DNA of 64,000 nt. Source: Pyrocephalus nanus (Eukaryota; Chordata; Aves; Passeriformes; Tyrannidae). The stretch spans positions 8,109,501 through 8,173,500 of the forward strand of contig CM076280.1 in NCBI GenBank assembly GCA_038380795.1. Direction: 5' to 3'. The notes under the pieces are model-generated. The model made no database searches. It was not told where the DNA came from and saw only the letters and a program-made list of their open reading frames with translations. Below, piece by piece: positions 1 through 12,680 of this stretch (its first letter is position 1; every line of letters starts with the position of its first letter). A program made the position numbers and the translations under genes.

Positions 1-1137
1 ACATACATATTTCCTGCACGATAACTCGATGAACTGGCATTTATTTCACTGTATAGGCAGCTACAACCCAGACATGACAGAATCACAAAGAGCAAAGTCA
101 AATTATTACATTGTGCTCTGCATTTCAGTGACAGAATGAAACCACGTGCAGTAACAAACCACAGCATTTTCAAGCAACCCTGAGCTCAAGGCAGGGAGCT
201 GGTACAGGCAAATGGTCTCAGTGTGGTATATTCACATTTGTGTGTTCACTTCAAATCTAGGATTTCATTAAAATCTAAAACCCCAATAATTTCATGTGAT
301 CAGTATCTGACAGAAAACCCCCAACTCCTTTTTGACAGAAGTATTATTTTTGTACAGGACAAATAATCTGTAGCAGAGGAAAGTCATCATTAGAACTCCT
401 GACTGAGGAAGGACACAATTAGTACCTTCCCCCAATGCTCCCTTAAACAGCCACCAGAACTCTGAGGATGGGGCTCTCACGCTAAAATTACTATTTTCTA
501 AAGCCTCAGACTAAATCTTCGTTGTCAGGGGCTCAGGTGGCAGCTATGTCAGTATAAAGAATGAGCTGCTGCTTCCATGAAAGGGGCTGCTCCGGTGCTT
601 AGATAAGAAATGTGAAGATACTTTAAGCCCAAGTGGTGGAATAAAGGGCTGCAATCAGGTACAGAAACACTCCTCAAACTGTCCAGCAGCACTGCCACCA
701 TTTGCAGCTCTGTGGTTGGGCTTCACTATAACAAAGTACTTTTCAGACAAATAAAGGAATGGATATTGTTCTTCAGTAAAATGTCTACGAGGTGCACTTG
801 ATGTAAATCCAACCAGTCCAGGGGCACAGTCAGACAGGGGGAGACTGACGGTCAAAGCACAGATGAGGGAAACCCATTAGTGGGCAAGAATGGAACAGTA
901 ATGACACCAGCCAGTACTTGTGCTGCTAATTGATTTTTTCCCCTTAACTCATTAAATTTAATTGTTTCAACTTCTGTTAAATGCCTTTGGTCGCTTGCAT
1001 AGTAATTAAATGCACAATATATTTAGAGCAGCAGACACCCAGTGTCAGACAACAGCTATCAGCCCAGCCCAGGGTCTTTCTGTCAGCACGTGGAAACCTG
1101 GCTTTCCTCAGACTTCCACGGCCTTCCTGAAGGAATA

Positions 1138-1211
1138 ATTGTCCTGGAAGGTCAGTACCCCAGCACACAGTTCATTGTCCTGGAAGGTCAGTACCCCAGC
1201 ACACAGTTCAT
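1138..1211. repeat. Perfect tandem duplication, 36-bp unit, two copies
   Basis: The unit GTCCTGGAAGGTCAGTACCC...CAGTTCATT occurs twice head to tail, starting at 1141 and 1177, with no mismatch over the repeated span. The perfect identity suggests a recent duplication or a variable minisatellite. It lies in MED27 intron 2. Confidence 0.95.
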
Positions 1212-2854
1212 CTCAAGGCAGGGATGCCGTGGGTAGATGGTTACACCCTGACAAAGCTTCTACTAGAGGTGACCACCCTGCTGTGCCAGCAGAAAGGACT
1301 GCAGGAATACTGTTTAAACTGGAAATACCTCTTCCTTAAATGGTTACTTTTGCTAATATCTATCTTTACAGCCAGCAGGCATCCTGAAGCAAGGCTGCTG
1401 GGAATGCTAAATTCCAGCCTGCTGGCGACAACCAATTAAAGCTTGAAGCTGGAGAGTGAATTTTGGAACAGACGTATGTGGCCCATTTCCCTATAAAAAC
1501 ATTCCTACTATAGCTTCACAATGTTCATGGTCAGGTTAATTTATCCTTCTTTTCGAGACGGTACAAAGTAACCCAGAGAAAACATTTCTCCACAAATAAG
1601 AGCAAAACTTAAAATTAAAGGCCACAGTTATAACTGGTTGCAGTAGGAGGTTTAAACTCTCACACTCACCTGTAACACCACAGGCAAAATCTGGAATCAC
1701 CACAGATGGCTCAAGTCTGACATGAGCTGCATTCTGGAGGAGGAGGGTCAAAGAGAAACAACCACAGCACACCTGTGGGAAAGGATAACCACTGTGCTGC
1801 AAGCAGAACACTGAAGTGCAATGGTCAACAAAACCTGGAACTATTTTTCCACCCCACAAGGCAATTAAAAAAAGAACGTTTCTGCCCTTACTCAGGTTTT
1901 CTGTGATCAGAAAATAATGATAGATATCTTGCCTTCAATCTCACACTGACTTCTGGGAGGCAGAGCAATCCAGCTTTTCTTTCTCTGAGAAGTTTCACTG
2001 AAAATTTTCTCCAGCTAAAACAATAGTATGCATTAACCGAGAACTCTAGACTCAACTATCTTTTTTCAAACCTCTCAAAATAGCCATTTATGGTTTGCAA
2101 TTTGAACTTTGAGGAATTTTACCTGAAACACCACCAGATATAAGAAAAAAAAAAATCAGCAACATATGGCCAAACTTTTTTAAAAAAATAAATTCCCTAC
2201 CCTTAGTGATATTTTACTGTCTCTGCCTTTAGGTGACCAAGCTGCAATACATGAAAAAGGCAGCTTCTGAAAAATCAGGTTAAAGGTTCAAGTTAGACAT
2301 CCCCAAAAATTAGCAGACATTTATAAAAGTCTTAGTCAAATTATCTCTTTAGATTTTAAAGAGTTAAGTTATGAATGTTCTTAGGAATGAAAAAAGAATC
2401 TCTCAGGTTTGATTGATAAAAGTGTAGCTTTTAACTAAGACTGAAAAAACGGAACGCTGGCAACATTATTTTCCAGAATAATATGCTTCCTCTGCTTTTT
2501 TTCAGCACAGAGCACATAAATCAAAGAAATGTTAAAGAGGCCCATACATCACAAGCTGGCATTTCTAAACTATTTACAAAATCTGTAATAGTCAAGAGGA
2601 TGGAAAACACAGAAGTGTGACCAGCAAAGTTCCTGAAAGAAAAAAATAAAGGCAGTTCTGCCATCCCAGCAGGGCTGAGGTTGGAAACAAATCTTGATTG
2701 TAGACTTTAGGAAAACACTAAAACAAACCAATGCTGACAATGGAGGGTTACAAAGAGCAGACAGGACAGTGTATCAGGATCAGCCAAACCAGAGGGAAGG
2801 CAGATTGGAGCACGATGCTTGTTCCACCACTAAGTGAACAGTTCTGAAGATACA

Positions 2855-3090
2855 ACAGAATCATGGACTCATTAAGATTGGAAAAGACCTCTGAGGGTCC
2901 AATCTGTGACCCATCACCATCCATCACACCACCCATCACCCAGCCCAGGGCACTGAGTGCCATGTCCAGTCACTGCCTGAACAGCTCCAGGCACGGTGAC
3001 TCCACCACCTCCCTGGGCAGCCCCTTCCAAAGCCCGACCACCCCAACAGTACAGAAATTCTTCTGATGTCCAACCTGAACCTCCTTGGAA
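2855..3090 (-). mobile_element. CR1 LINE 3' fragment
   Basis: The plus strand reads ATTGGAAAAGACCTCTGAGG near the start and CTCCACCACCTCCCTGGGCA further on. This is the reverse complement of the 3' end of avian CR1 LINEs. It is 5'-truncated, as is usual for CR1, and diverged, and lies in MED27 intron 2. Confidence 0.88.
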
Positions 3091-3469
3091 AATGCTCTAA
3101 TAATGCCTAAAGTACATACAAAAGCAGGGCTGACCTTGCACCTGCAAACAGACGGTCCCAAAAATATCAGCAACTCCAGTGCTGAGCTGTGTATCCATCA
3201 AATTTTCACATCCCCACATCTAAGCACACAACAGACTTAGACAGATTAGGTTTTTTCCTCAACAACTTTTACAAATGAGAAGCTCATCTCCTCTTCTGAA
3301 ACGAAAGGCATGGATTATGGGAAGTTTATCTGTCCATCTGTTGGAGATGTCACACTCTGACTAGAGAGTGCAAAAAGCACAGAGATGTTTTACAACCAAA
3401 TCCAAAACTCGCTGCAGTCTGAGCGAGTGGAAGAGCCATATGCTTTGCAAAAACACCTCTTTTTGCTAC

Positions 3470-3490
3470 TTTTTTTTTTTTTTTTTTTTT
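3470..3490. repeat. Poly-T tract (21 T)
   Basis: Uninterrupted T run in MED27 intron 2, equivalent to poly-A on the transcribed strand. Confidence 0.95.
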
Positions 3491-5399
3491 AACCACAGCA
3501 CAAAGAGTAACAGTTCGAAAGCTGCTGTAATCTTTACTGCTGAAAATAGATCACATATTCTTACTCTCATCTGCCACGCTCGGGTAAGGGAACCGATGGG
3601 AAACAGGAAAAACAAGGGGAATACTACTGTGGGCAAGGAAAGCTGAGAAAGACACACTGCACTGCAAGGAGGTACCTGCAATTCCAGGGAAAAGGGGCAG
3701 CTCGGAGAGCCTGGGACCGGAATGAGGCACAACAGGAGGTTTGGTGCAGTGTCACATGAAATGTTTTTACAGTTGAACACTTGCAGTAGGAGCATTTGAG
3801 CCAGAGCCGGGGGGACCTCAGAAATATCTTCAGGAGCAAAACAAATGGAATACACTTCATCCTATTTTCATGGGAGCTTGTAATGATATTATAATTAACT
3901 CAATTACACCACAAGATTAATAGCCTTTAAAATGCTCCCAGTCATTCATTACAGGCCTAATTAAAACTCTCTTTTGGTGCTGAGCCAGCAAGAAATATGA
4001 AACAACTTGCTAAGTAACCACATAGAAGTATATAAGGTATTATCTTTGTTGTGCTGTTTGTTTCCATGGTCACAATTCAGTAAGAAGTTTAGTTTGCCTT
4101 TTCTTTTTCCCCTTTTTTTTTTTTAACATCTCAAAAACAACAGGAAGAAAAGGACAAGATGCCACTTTAGAGGCTTCAACACCTGCAACAGCAGATCAGC
4201 TCCCCACAGCTAACCAGCTTATTTCTAGTTTTGCTGCAATAGTTAAGGGCTTCTACAATAGCAGATGCCTTTCCTCCCACACATCAATTAATTTGCAAAT
4301 GCACTCAGGTTGTAGAAATAATGAAGTGCTGAATGCTTCTCTATTGACAAGTTTTGCTGTCAGGAGGTGGATGCTGTGGGCGAGGTGCTAAAATCCGCTG
4401 CTTCTCCAAAGGGAAGACACGCCACACGAAACCTGGTCCACAGCGAACAGGGGGCACGTCAGTTATTTCATTTACTCCTCTCTCCCTGGAACCAGAAGGA
4501 TGAAATCCTCCCCAAAAGCTTTTTGTTGTATTTATCGAGGTATCTGTAACACACCGTTCACGGGGAGATGTGAGGTTTGGTGAAACGCTGAGTATCTGAG
4601 GAGGAAAGGAGTGTTTTTTCAGGTATTTTTATATGTGCTAAAAAAGTGACATTAAAATTAAGGTTACAAATGAAGAATTCCCTAACTAGGAAATGCTTCA
4701 TATTGCCTATCCAATCTAAATCAGGCTGCCTGTACTAAGGATTCAGATTTTCATTATGTGCTTCTTTCCAGACCTCAAATTACCACAGTCTGCAGGATCA
4801 CATGGATGAAGAGGCAGTTACTCAGCACCATTTTCATGCACAGAATGTTATTTGCAGGATCTCACACAATGCCCACACTTCTCCTCTCAGATGTCTCCTA
4901 TCATATTTTCCTGCTTTATCTTGCTTCTTTACAAATACTGTTAAATTTACCTTCACAATTCTTATTCTGCTCATGCCGGGTGTGGATCTGAGGAATCTCC
5001 GATTTTTAAGAACACTAAATGTTTTTACTACTTACTATATTTGTAGTAGAGTTTCTACAGATAATAATTGCAGTCAGGTGCTTAGGAAGTCTTTGAAGCA
5101 GCCAGAAAAAGCTTTAAGCCAGGTCATGGCGAGGTTGGAATCTCTACCCCCTCTTCCATCACTTGAAATAAAGGATTAGTTGGTGGCAGGTCACTGGAAC
5201 TTTCTGCCTTGACCAGCCACTAATTGGAAATAAAGCTCATCCTGCCAGCTATTCTCTGAAAACAAGTTAAAAATGGAGATGCTGAACTTCCAAATGAAGG
5301 TCAAAGCTCTGGAGGACAGAATGTTTTCATGGATACAGACCCTTCTTGTTCTGGAGTTCTCAAATTAGAGGGCACAGAGTTAGTGAGCATAGAACAGAG

Positions 5400-5415
5400 A
5401 AAAAAAAAAAAAAAA
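5400..5415. repeat. Poly-A tract (16 A)
   Basis: A run followed by a second short A-rich block (AAGAAAAAAAGAGG). Confidence 0.93.
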
Positions 5416-8400
5416 CCAAGAAAAAAAGAGGTGTGATAGTTTAGTGCCTGGACAGCTGGACTTGATCCTTTCCACAAGCTTCCTAAGAAATATTAAGTCA
5501 ATTTAAAATAACTTTGGTGAACATTCAGTCTTGTCTCTCACCTAACTGAAGTTACCTCTGTGTTTATAATTTAGCAAACGCAGCTAGAAAAAAACAGAAT
5601 ATACACATACTCATCTTTCAAGTCTTCCAAGGAAGGCAAGTGCCACACAATTCCTCTCTAACTCTTCCAATGCTTAATTATCACGAGTGTTTAAAGCATC
5701 CACCTCAGCACTAGCCCACATTTGTTAAACTTTTTCAATTACTGCTTTTAACTTTGTCTGCTGTAATGAAAAACCCTCTTACCCACCTTCCCCCCTGCCA
5801 TCAATAAAAATGTTGATGCAAAGTGAGCCATCCATTACCTTTTCTTTTCAGAGGGAAATAAACTGAACTTGTTTGATCACACTGAAGCAGCATAGGAACC
5901 CAAATGCCTCTGCTCAGTTCTTGTGTCTCTCAACTAGAAGCCCCCAAATTAGTGGGGTACCTGAATGGTAACTAAGTGGTTTTACAATTAAAATCATGCT
6001 TAAAATCATTTTCAAGTGTTAATAACTGAAAATGTTATTAGTGGAGAGGTACTAACAGGTAAAGAAATTTGCCGTAAAAAATAGATGATTTTCTGCTCTT
6101 TAAAATATGCAATTTTCAGGCTGACCTTGTCCCTTTTAAATTTTTATAGCATCTTCAGTTCCAATTTGAGATTTTCATACAGGGTAGGCAAACCTTCTGA
6201 TGTTCTGTATTAAATGCAAGACACCTCCCTGGTACGATCTGCAATATTAATAATATAACAGTACCAATTTCAGGGGCAGCACTGTAGCATCAACACATGC
6301 ATACCTACAGGAATCAAAATTTAACCATGTATGGCATGGAAATCTTTAATACATGGCCAGAAGGAAGCAGTTCTGAGACAGCTCAAACGCTGTTTGAGAT
6401 CTCCTCTTTTGCCACTCAAACACACGACCTTGTCACGCCTCCCAAGGTAACACCAACGTAGCTGATGCAAGAAAACATATGCTTCTCTTCTTCACTGGGC
6501 CCAAAATAGGAACAGAGGGGAAGAAGAGCAGGACTCAGGGCCAAAGCCAGGCTTCTGAAGACCAGACTGGCAGCTGTCACTGGATTCAGCATAAAACGTC
6601 CCCACCCACACGAGCCCTGCGGTGCTCCCGTAGCTGAGTGCCACCACACAGCTGGGGAAGGACTTCTTGGGAATGATAAACGCCAGAGATTCATCGTTTA
6701 GCCAGGAATTTGCACTGCTGTTGTCAGAGAGTTTTAAGATTTTTGAGATTGAGGCAGTTTTACTTGCTGTGGGACACAGTTAAAGCCGTAGGAAAACATA
6801 AATTATTGGGGGTTATGGATTTCAAAGGAGGCTGACATATGTTTGGCTTTCCATGCTTTGGCTGTCTTGCAGGCACTCTTCAATAACCCAATTACCACTT
6901 CAGTGTCTGCCCACCTAACCCACAGACATTTCAGATCCTCCTCTAAATCTGCACTTAATTATTTCTACGTCTTGATAATCGCTAAGAAAATCCTACCAGC
7001 TCAAAACCCAGCAGTTTATCAGGATTCCAGTTCAAGGCACCAGGTAAACAGACATTCCTCTCACTGCTTCATGGACTTCATTATTAATGAAGTAAAATTT
7101 GCAGACATCAACCTATTGCTTCGGGTGCCCACCATCAGAAAAGTAAATAGAAGTGTGGCTGGTTAAAGCAGCTCCTCAAAGCAGTTCTGAGTTGGCCAGA
7201 AGCAAACTCCCTGTGCCACTCTGCAGTGCCATGGGTGCAAAGAACTACTGCAAAGGGTTAGTTTAGCCTGAAATTTTACATTTGAGAATGTAAAAATATA
7301 TTATACATATAAGGGAAAAAAAATAAAAATAAAAACAAACACAAAACACCCAACCTGTATATTTTTGGTCTTAAAGATAGACAAGGAAATAATATTTAAA
7401 AACCCAGCCCCATTGTTACATGACAGTGGGAATTTCACATTACAAACACAACTTTGAAACAGACACAAGCTGATCAACATTAAGTTTTCCAAAAGTATCC
7501 TTAAACCTTCAGCAGTGCATGTACTGACAGACCCAAAAAGGATCTTTCTGTATGAGCTCATCCCGCCAGCAGTTATGACAAACTGGTGTTGCATTTAAGG
7601 AAACTGGGGCGGTGGGGGAGCAAAATACTGCTTTTTGCAAAGCATGATTTCTTAACTTGTTTCTATCGCTTCTCCAGCTACAAAATCCTCCTGTAAATGA
7701 GGACACTAGCTACCTCCCAAAGTTCATTTTATCAAGCCAATAATTCAGCAACACGAACGACTGACAATTCACCCAACTCTAGTTTCTGCCTGAGGCGCTG
7801 ACAAAAAAATAAAAAGAGCAAGGAAAACTTAAAAATCCTGCTGGAGAGCTGAAGCCTCTGCTGCTGGCACACTGAACAAACAGGAACAATTGGAAGCTAT
7901 GGAGCAGTTAGTAATTTATACTACTGAGCCTAATGCCTGGACAGTAAGGAAAACAGATGGCTCTGCAATATGGAGATGGCTCCATGAAAAGCAGTCGGCA
8001 CAGGGATGCTGCAGTGCCACAGTAGCAATAGTCTGCCTGGTTGTAACAGCCCCCAGCAAACTGAACTGCACCATTTCAGAGGACAAAACCAAAAAGTAAA
8101 CGAGAGTAGAACAAAACAGAAGTTCTTAGGCGGTTGGTGGATATTCCCCGATAGAGCGTGGGCTCCTTCCGAGCTTTTCCCACAGCCCAGCTCAATCCAG
8201 GGGGCAGGAGCAGCGTTCCTCTTCCTGTCCCGGCCCCCTCCCAGCAATTCTGCATCACACCAAACGTCTCTGAACGTCAGCTCTTTAGTTCTACTTTTAG
8301 CCCTGCTTTAAATAAAAGTGTGTGGAGTGAAGGCTGCATAATGAAGGCTCAACACCATGGAGATGGCACAGACTGCGCTGGGCAGCCTCGCCAAGCTGAG

Positions 8401-8973
8401 GGGGGTTAGTTTTTTGGGTTTGTTTCCGGCAGAATTATTTCATTTGTGGAACAAAACCAAAATTGGCCAATCAAGCAGCTCGTTGGAAATGGAAGGCCTG
8501 TTTCAACCCTGAGGACATGCCCAGAGGCAATGGCAGAGCACACATGAAGAGCAGGTGAAGGACTTCCTGACAAACTCATAAAGACCTCAGAACAATTTTC
8601 TGGAAGTATTACAGTTCAAGGCCATCGTGACTAAGCAATATACCAGTCATACAAGGACTGTAACCTGAAAATCTAACCTGAAACTTTCCAGAAAGGCCAA
8701 ATCATTACAAACCCTTCGACCACAGGAACCTCTTAAAATAAATATATACTCACTGTGGAATCAGAGCACAGGTGAAAACCTCGGTTTGAAGCCAAGCATA
8801 AGATTCTTCTTCCTCTGCAAGTTTCCTGTGATAAACCAGGTTGTCTAAAGGGCAAGCCCAATAGATGGAGTTAACAGAGGAAATATTGCCCTGCACACCC
8901 TGACAGGTGATGCTACTCAGCTATAGATTATGCTGACACATTCCTGCTTTACTTACAAGATTATTTTAATTTC

Positions 8974-9000
8974 AAAAAAAAAAAAAAAAAGAAAGAAAGA
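8974..9000. repeat. Poly-A (17 A) followed by GAAA repeats
   Basis: A 17-A run continues into GAAAGAAAGA, a small tetranucleotide microsatellite that probably grew from the A tract. Confidence 0.93.
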
Positions 9001-9167
9001 ATCCATTAAAACAAGTGTTTTACTGTAGAATATGTCCATTATTTTTCTTACATCAAAACTCACTGACACAATTGCTGACACTGGTAAAAGGCACTGGAAA
9101 CCAAAACCCTCAGCACACAGTCTGACAGTATGGTTTAGAGCCAAGGAACTTTCAGCAAAGCATCACA

Positions 9168-9180
9168 CCCCCCCCCCCCC
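9168..9180. repeat. Poly-C tract
   Basis: Uninterrupted C run of about 13 bases in AT-rich intron. Such tracts are uncommon compared with A/T runs and prone to sequencing error. Confidence 0.9.
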
Positions 9181-12100
9181 AGTGCTTCTGTCAAGTATTT
9201 TCCACATCCAAAACTTTCATAGTTCAGGAACTGGAGTAAAGCATTCTCCAGGTATTGTTTGCTCAATGACATTCCCTATCAGTGTTTCCTGAAAACGAGA
9301 TGTTTCCTTAGGAGGCTGCAACAACTTCTAGGATGCAAATTTCAACAGAAATCCCCCTGAAGGAGAGAAAAGTGAGATTTGTAGTGAGGAAATGCACCAA
9401 CATGTCGTTACAGATTACAACTGGAGCTAAAAAAAAATATACAACAGAATAAATTGGGCTGAAGCAGCTCCAAAGTGCAGGGCCAGTGCACTGTCTGAAT
9501 GCTGACAGGGGTGGAAGCTCTGCATTGTTCTTTAAAGTAATTATCAAGTAGGAAATTAAAGCAAGGTCTTTTTAAGGAAGATGGCTTCAGATACATCCCT
9601 CTTTTTCCAGACTTAAGACCGAGACATTGTGCAACAAGAATTAGAACAGAAGCTGCATGTACAGTCCCAGCATCCTCCTGCCAGGACTGCTGCTCCTGGC
9701 ACTGCTCTTCAAGAAAGCAAACTATTAAGATTGATTAAACACCTACTTTGTTTAAGTACTCTTGATAATAAAGGGATTTTTCTTTCCCATTTCTGAGGGT
9801 TATTTTATACTGGCAACTGATGGATCCTATATTCAAACTGTTTTAATTCCAAGCAGCAATCTGCTGCACCAATTACCAAAGTGAAAAAAGAAGGGATACA
9901 GAGCCCTGGGCTTTGCAGGGAAAACAAGAGGGGAAAAAAAAAGCACACGGTTTGCATGAGACTAACAATCCCACTGACAGGTTTTTTCTGACTTTGCAAA
10001 CTTCCTTTCACTCAAAAGCATTCTTTTAGAACCTGACAATTCCCTGTAGCCTGGAAACTTCAGGAACGTGTCATGTATTCTTGTTTTCAAGCTCTCTGAA
10101 GTCCCTGCAAGAATCCTTCTAACCTACTGATCAGGGTGACATGCAACCACAGACAGCAGATGAGTACTTGCATTTGCAGTAACCTGCTCCAACTACTTCT
10201 GCCCTCTACAAGACTCATTGTTTCCCTACATACCCTTTTAAGGAAGACAAACAAACGTCAACAAGGGTTAAAAAAATAAATAGATTTAATGACATGCAAG
10301 GAAAGAAAAAACAAATCATTCACTCAAGGCACTGCTTGACTTGATCAGCCACTGGGGAAACCACCAAGGGTGTGCTGCTCCCTCGGTTTGATCATGCAAG
10401 TCTCTGAAAACTTTCCCTGGTCCATTATTTATTAAAGAAAAAAATTCTTTCCATATTTACCATAAGAGTAGTGAACAGGAGACATTAGTTTTCCAGACTT
10501 CACACAGTGGCTGACAAAGCAAAACAAAGACTGAATTTAGGCAGCCATCAGAGCAAGAATCTCTTGAAAAAGGCCACCTTAAATAAATGCACAGTAAATG
10601 CCTCCTCAGCCCAATGAAGCAGAGCTTTCAGCCACTGCTCTGTGTCCGTGTCTACTTTAAAAGCAGGTCATGGATGCTTAAAGAAAAGCCACAGACCCTG
10701 ATTTCCATCCATCTGGGAATTGCTACATTTTGCAAGGCAGCACATATGAAAATGCACTAAGGACAGTACTCTCTGAGTTGATTTAGACTCAGGGAGTTCT
10801 ACTACAAATAACCTTTGTAAAACAGTTAACATGCCCTACAACATATATATTTTGGGGTAAAGAGACTCTAAAGAGAATAATCTCTCTCTGCTAACACAAC
10901 AAACCCCTTACCATAGCCTGATCATCAGCAAATATGCATTTACTAGCCACAAAAGATCACAGTCACTTTGAAATTTGTTTGAAGATCTGCTAAAAGCATT
11001 TGCAATGCTGTATTCCCTGATTCAGGAACAGTTCCCGTGCCATTAAGTCTACTCCATTTTAAACACTTTTCCTCCTGTTGTTCTATGGAAGATCCACACT
11101 GAAGAACAAGCTTATCAGTACAGGAAAGGGCAAAACTTTGTGAACAAAGTCCTGTCAAATAAATACAGTAATAATATGGTTGATGAGGGAACAAACTTGA
11201 AGAATAATCTGTTTTGGTTTATTACCTTAAATTAAAACTTTTTCCCCACATCAACCTCTTTTTCAGGACTCTTTTACATTGAGCAGGTCAATGCTTTATG
11301 TCCCTGCTGCTTTTAATTCACACAACCTGCTATAGAAAAGCCGTTGTTTCTGCTTAACAAAAAATTTCTTCCCCTCCCTATGCAGATATTGTTGCTTATT
11401 ACATGGAAATATGACTTTGAAACACCACATTTACAAACAGATCATTGCAAAGCTGCCTGGTCTCTATGGAGTAATATCAAGATGGAGCAGAAAAACATTC
11501 AGTGAGATGTTCTTTTGAAGGTCTGCCCCCATGAAGGGGGTTATGCTGACTCTCTTTTCCATTTGTGCTCCCTTTGAACGGACCAAATCATCCCTTGGAT
11601 GCACCAACTCCGGCAACTGAGTGGATCATCCAGCAACACAGCCAGGCTGCAGCTTTCCTCCAGGCTTTTCCCTGGAAGAGGTATTAGTTCCCTCCACATC
11701 TGTAGGGTGTAGTGGACGACTCCTCTCTGCTTCAGCCCTTCCAGAGGGAAAGTATTGGCCTGGAGGAAACAACAACTAACCAGCTCCCTCATCGACAGCA
11801 GAAAGCGAGTGCATTGACTTGTGCCCTTTATGTATTGATGCTCTGGCTGAGTAAATTAAGATATACAGGGGGAAAGCAAAGAGCACCAGAAACAGGTACA
11901 CGACCCAGAAAAGCACAGTAGCAATTTTATATCTTCTTCCATCTTCCTGAAATGTGATTACAGTTGACCTTTAAATCTAGTGGATCAACCAATCGATTCT
12001 GCTGGAACAACCCCGTGGATGTGATCTAAGAGAATGCCCACAACTTAAAAACCTTCCCAGGGTTGCCTGGCATAGTCATTTTATTTTGTTGTAAAAGTTA

Positions 12101-12595
12101 CCAAGATTTGTCTGAATTGATTTTACTGGCAAGAAAAACACCCCAGCAAAACTGCAGCATCAGCAGACACTAAAGGTCTTCGACTCTTGCAGGATGAATG
12201 CAATATCAATAGTTATTAGGATGTATTCATACAAGGCACACAAGAGGAATGGAAAGAAGATGGCAGTAATCTCACTTAATCCTAATGCAGCCCCGAGTCA
12301 GGTTCTTTAGACTGTGGGAAAAAAAAAATAAATACAAGGAAAACTATAAACACCCCAAGGCATTTGCCAGGGAAAACATTGAATTTGGAATGGGAAACTT
12401 ATTTAACAGCTCTTTAGGAAGTAAAGCTTTCGTTCTGGATGCCAGTTGTATTTCAGCTGATAAACTGTGCTTTAACAAATAACCCAAGAGATTTTAGGAT
12501 AATAATTGTCCATAGTGGGCTTGGAAGTGAGGATCAGCAACCACCAGTGACTCGTGTGCAGCATCTCTCTGGTGTCTCAGAGAGCACAAACCCTT

Positions 12596-12680
12596 GGTTT
12601 ACAGTTATTATACATTTTAGAGATGGAAAACAAAGATGTGCACAGCAAAGCGACTTGGGAAACCTCACCCAGCAACTCCA
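12596..12680 (-). mobile_element. Possible MIR-type SINE relic
   Basis: TTATTATACATTTTAGAGAT, then GGAAAACAAAGATGTGCACA, GCGACTTGGGAAACCTCACC and CAGCAA, aligns in order with the reverse-complement MIR core (ATTTTACAGATG ... GACTTGCCCAAGGTCACACAGC) with small gaps. It is shorter and less certain than the copy at about 18 kb. It lies inside the 212-codon ORF at 12439-13077. Confidence 0.5.

Larger units (their letters stand above)
1..12200 (-). other. MED27: MED27 intron 2, distal part (no gene seen)
   Basis: This AT-rich stretch has no recognisable exon on either strand. Open frames here are short and lack codon-like structure. I looked for the next MED27 exon (the residues following YKWSNK, near LQYHAGLASGL in mammals) and did not find it, so it probably lies left of position 1; this was a visual search only. 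Contents are a 36-bp tandem duplication near 1138-1211, a CR1 fragment at about 2855-3090, and mononucleotide runs near 3470, 5400, 8974 and 9169. Confidence 0.7.

Noticed and set aside
1861..1985. Possible MED27 exon 3 (minus-strand ALPP-like match)
   Set aside because: Only a few residues resemble the expected sequence, with no conserved flanks and no splice signals.
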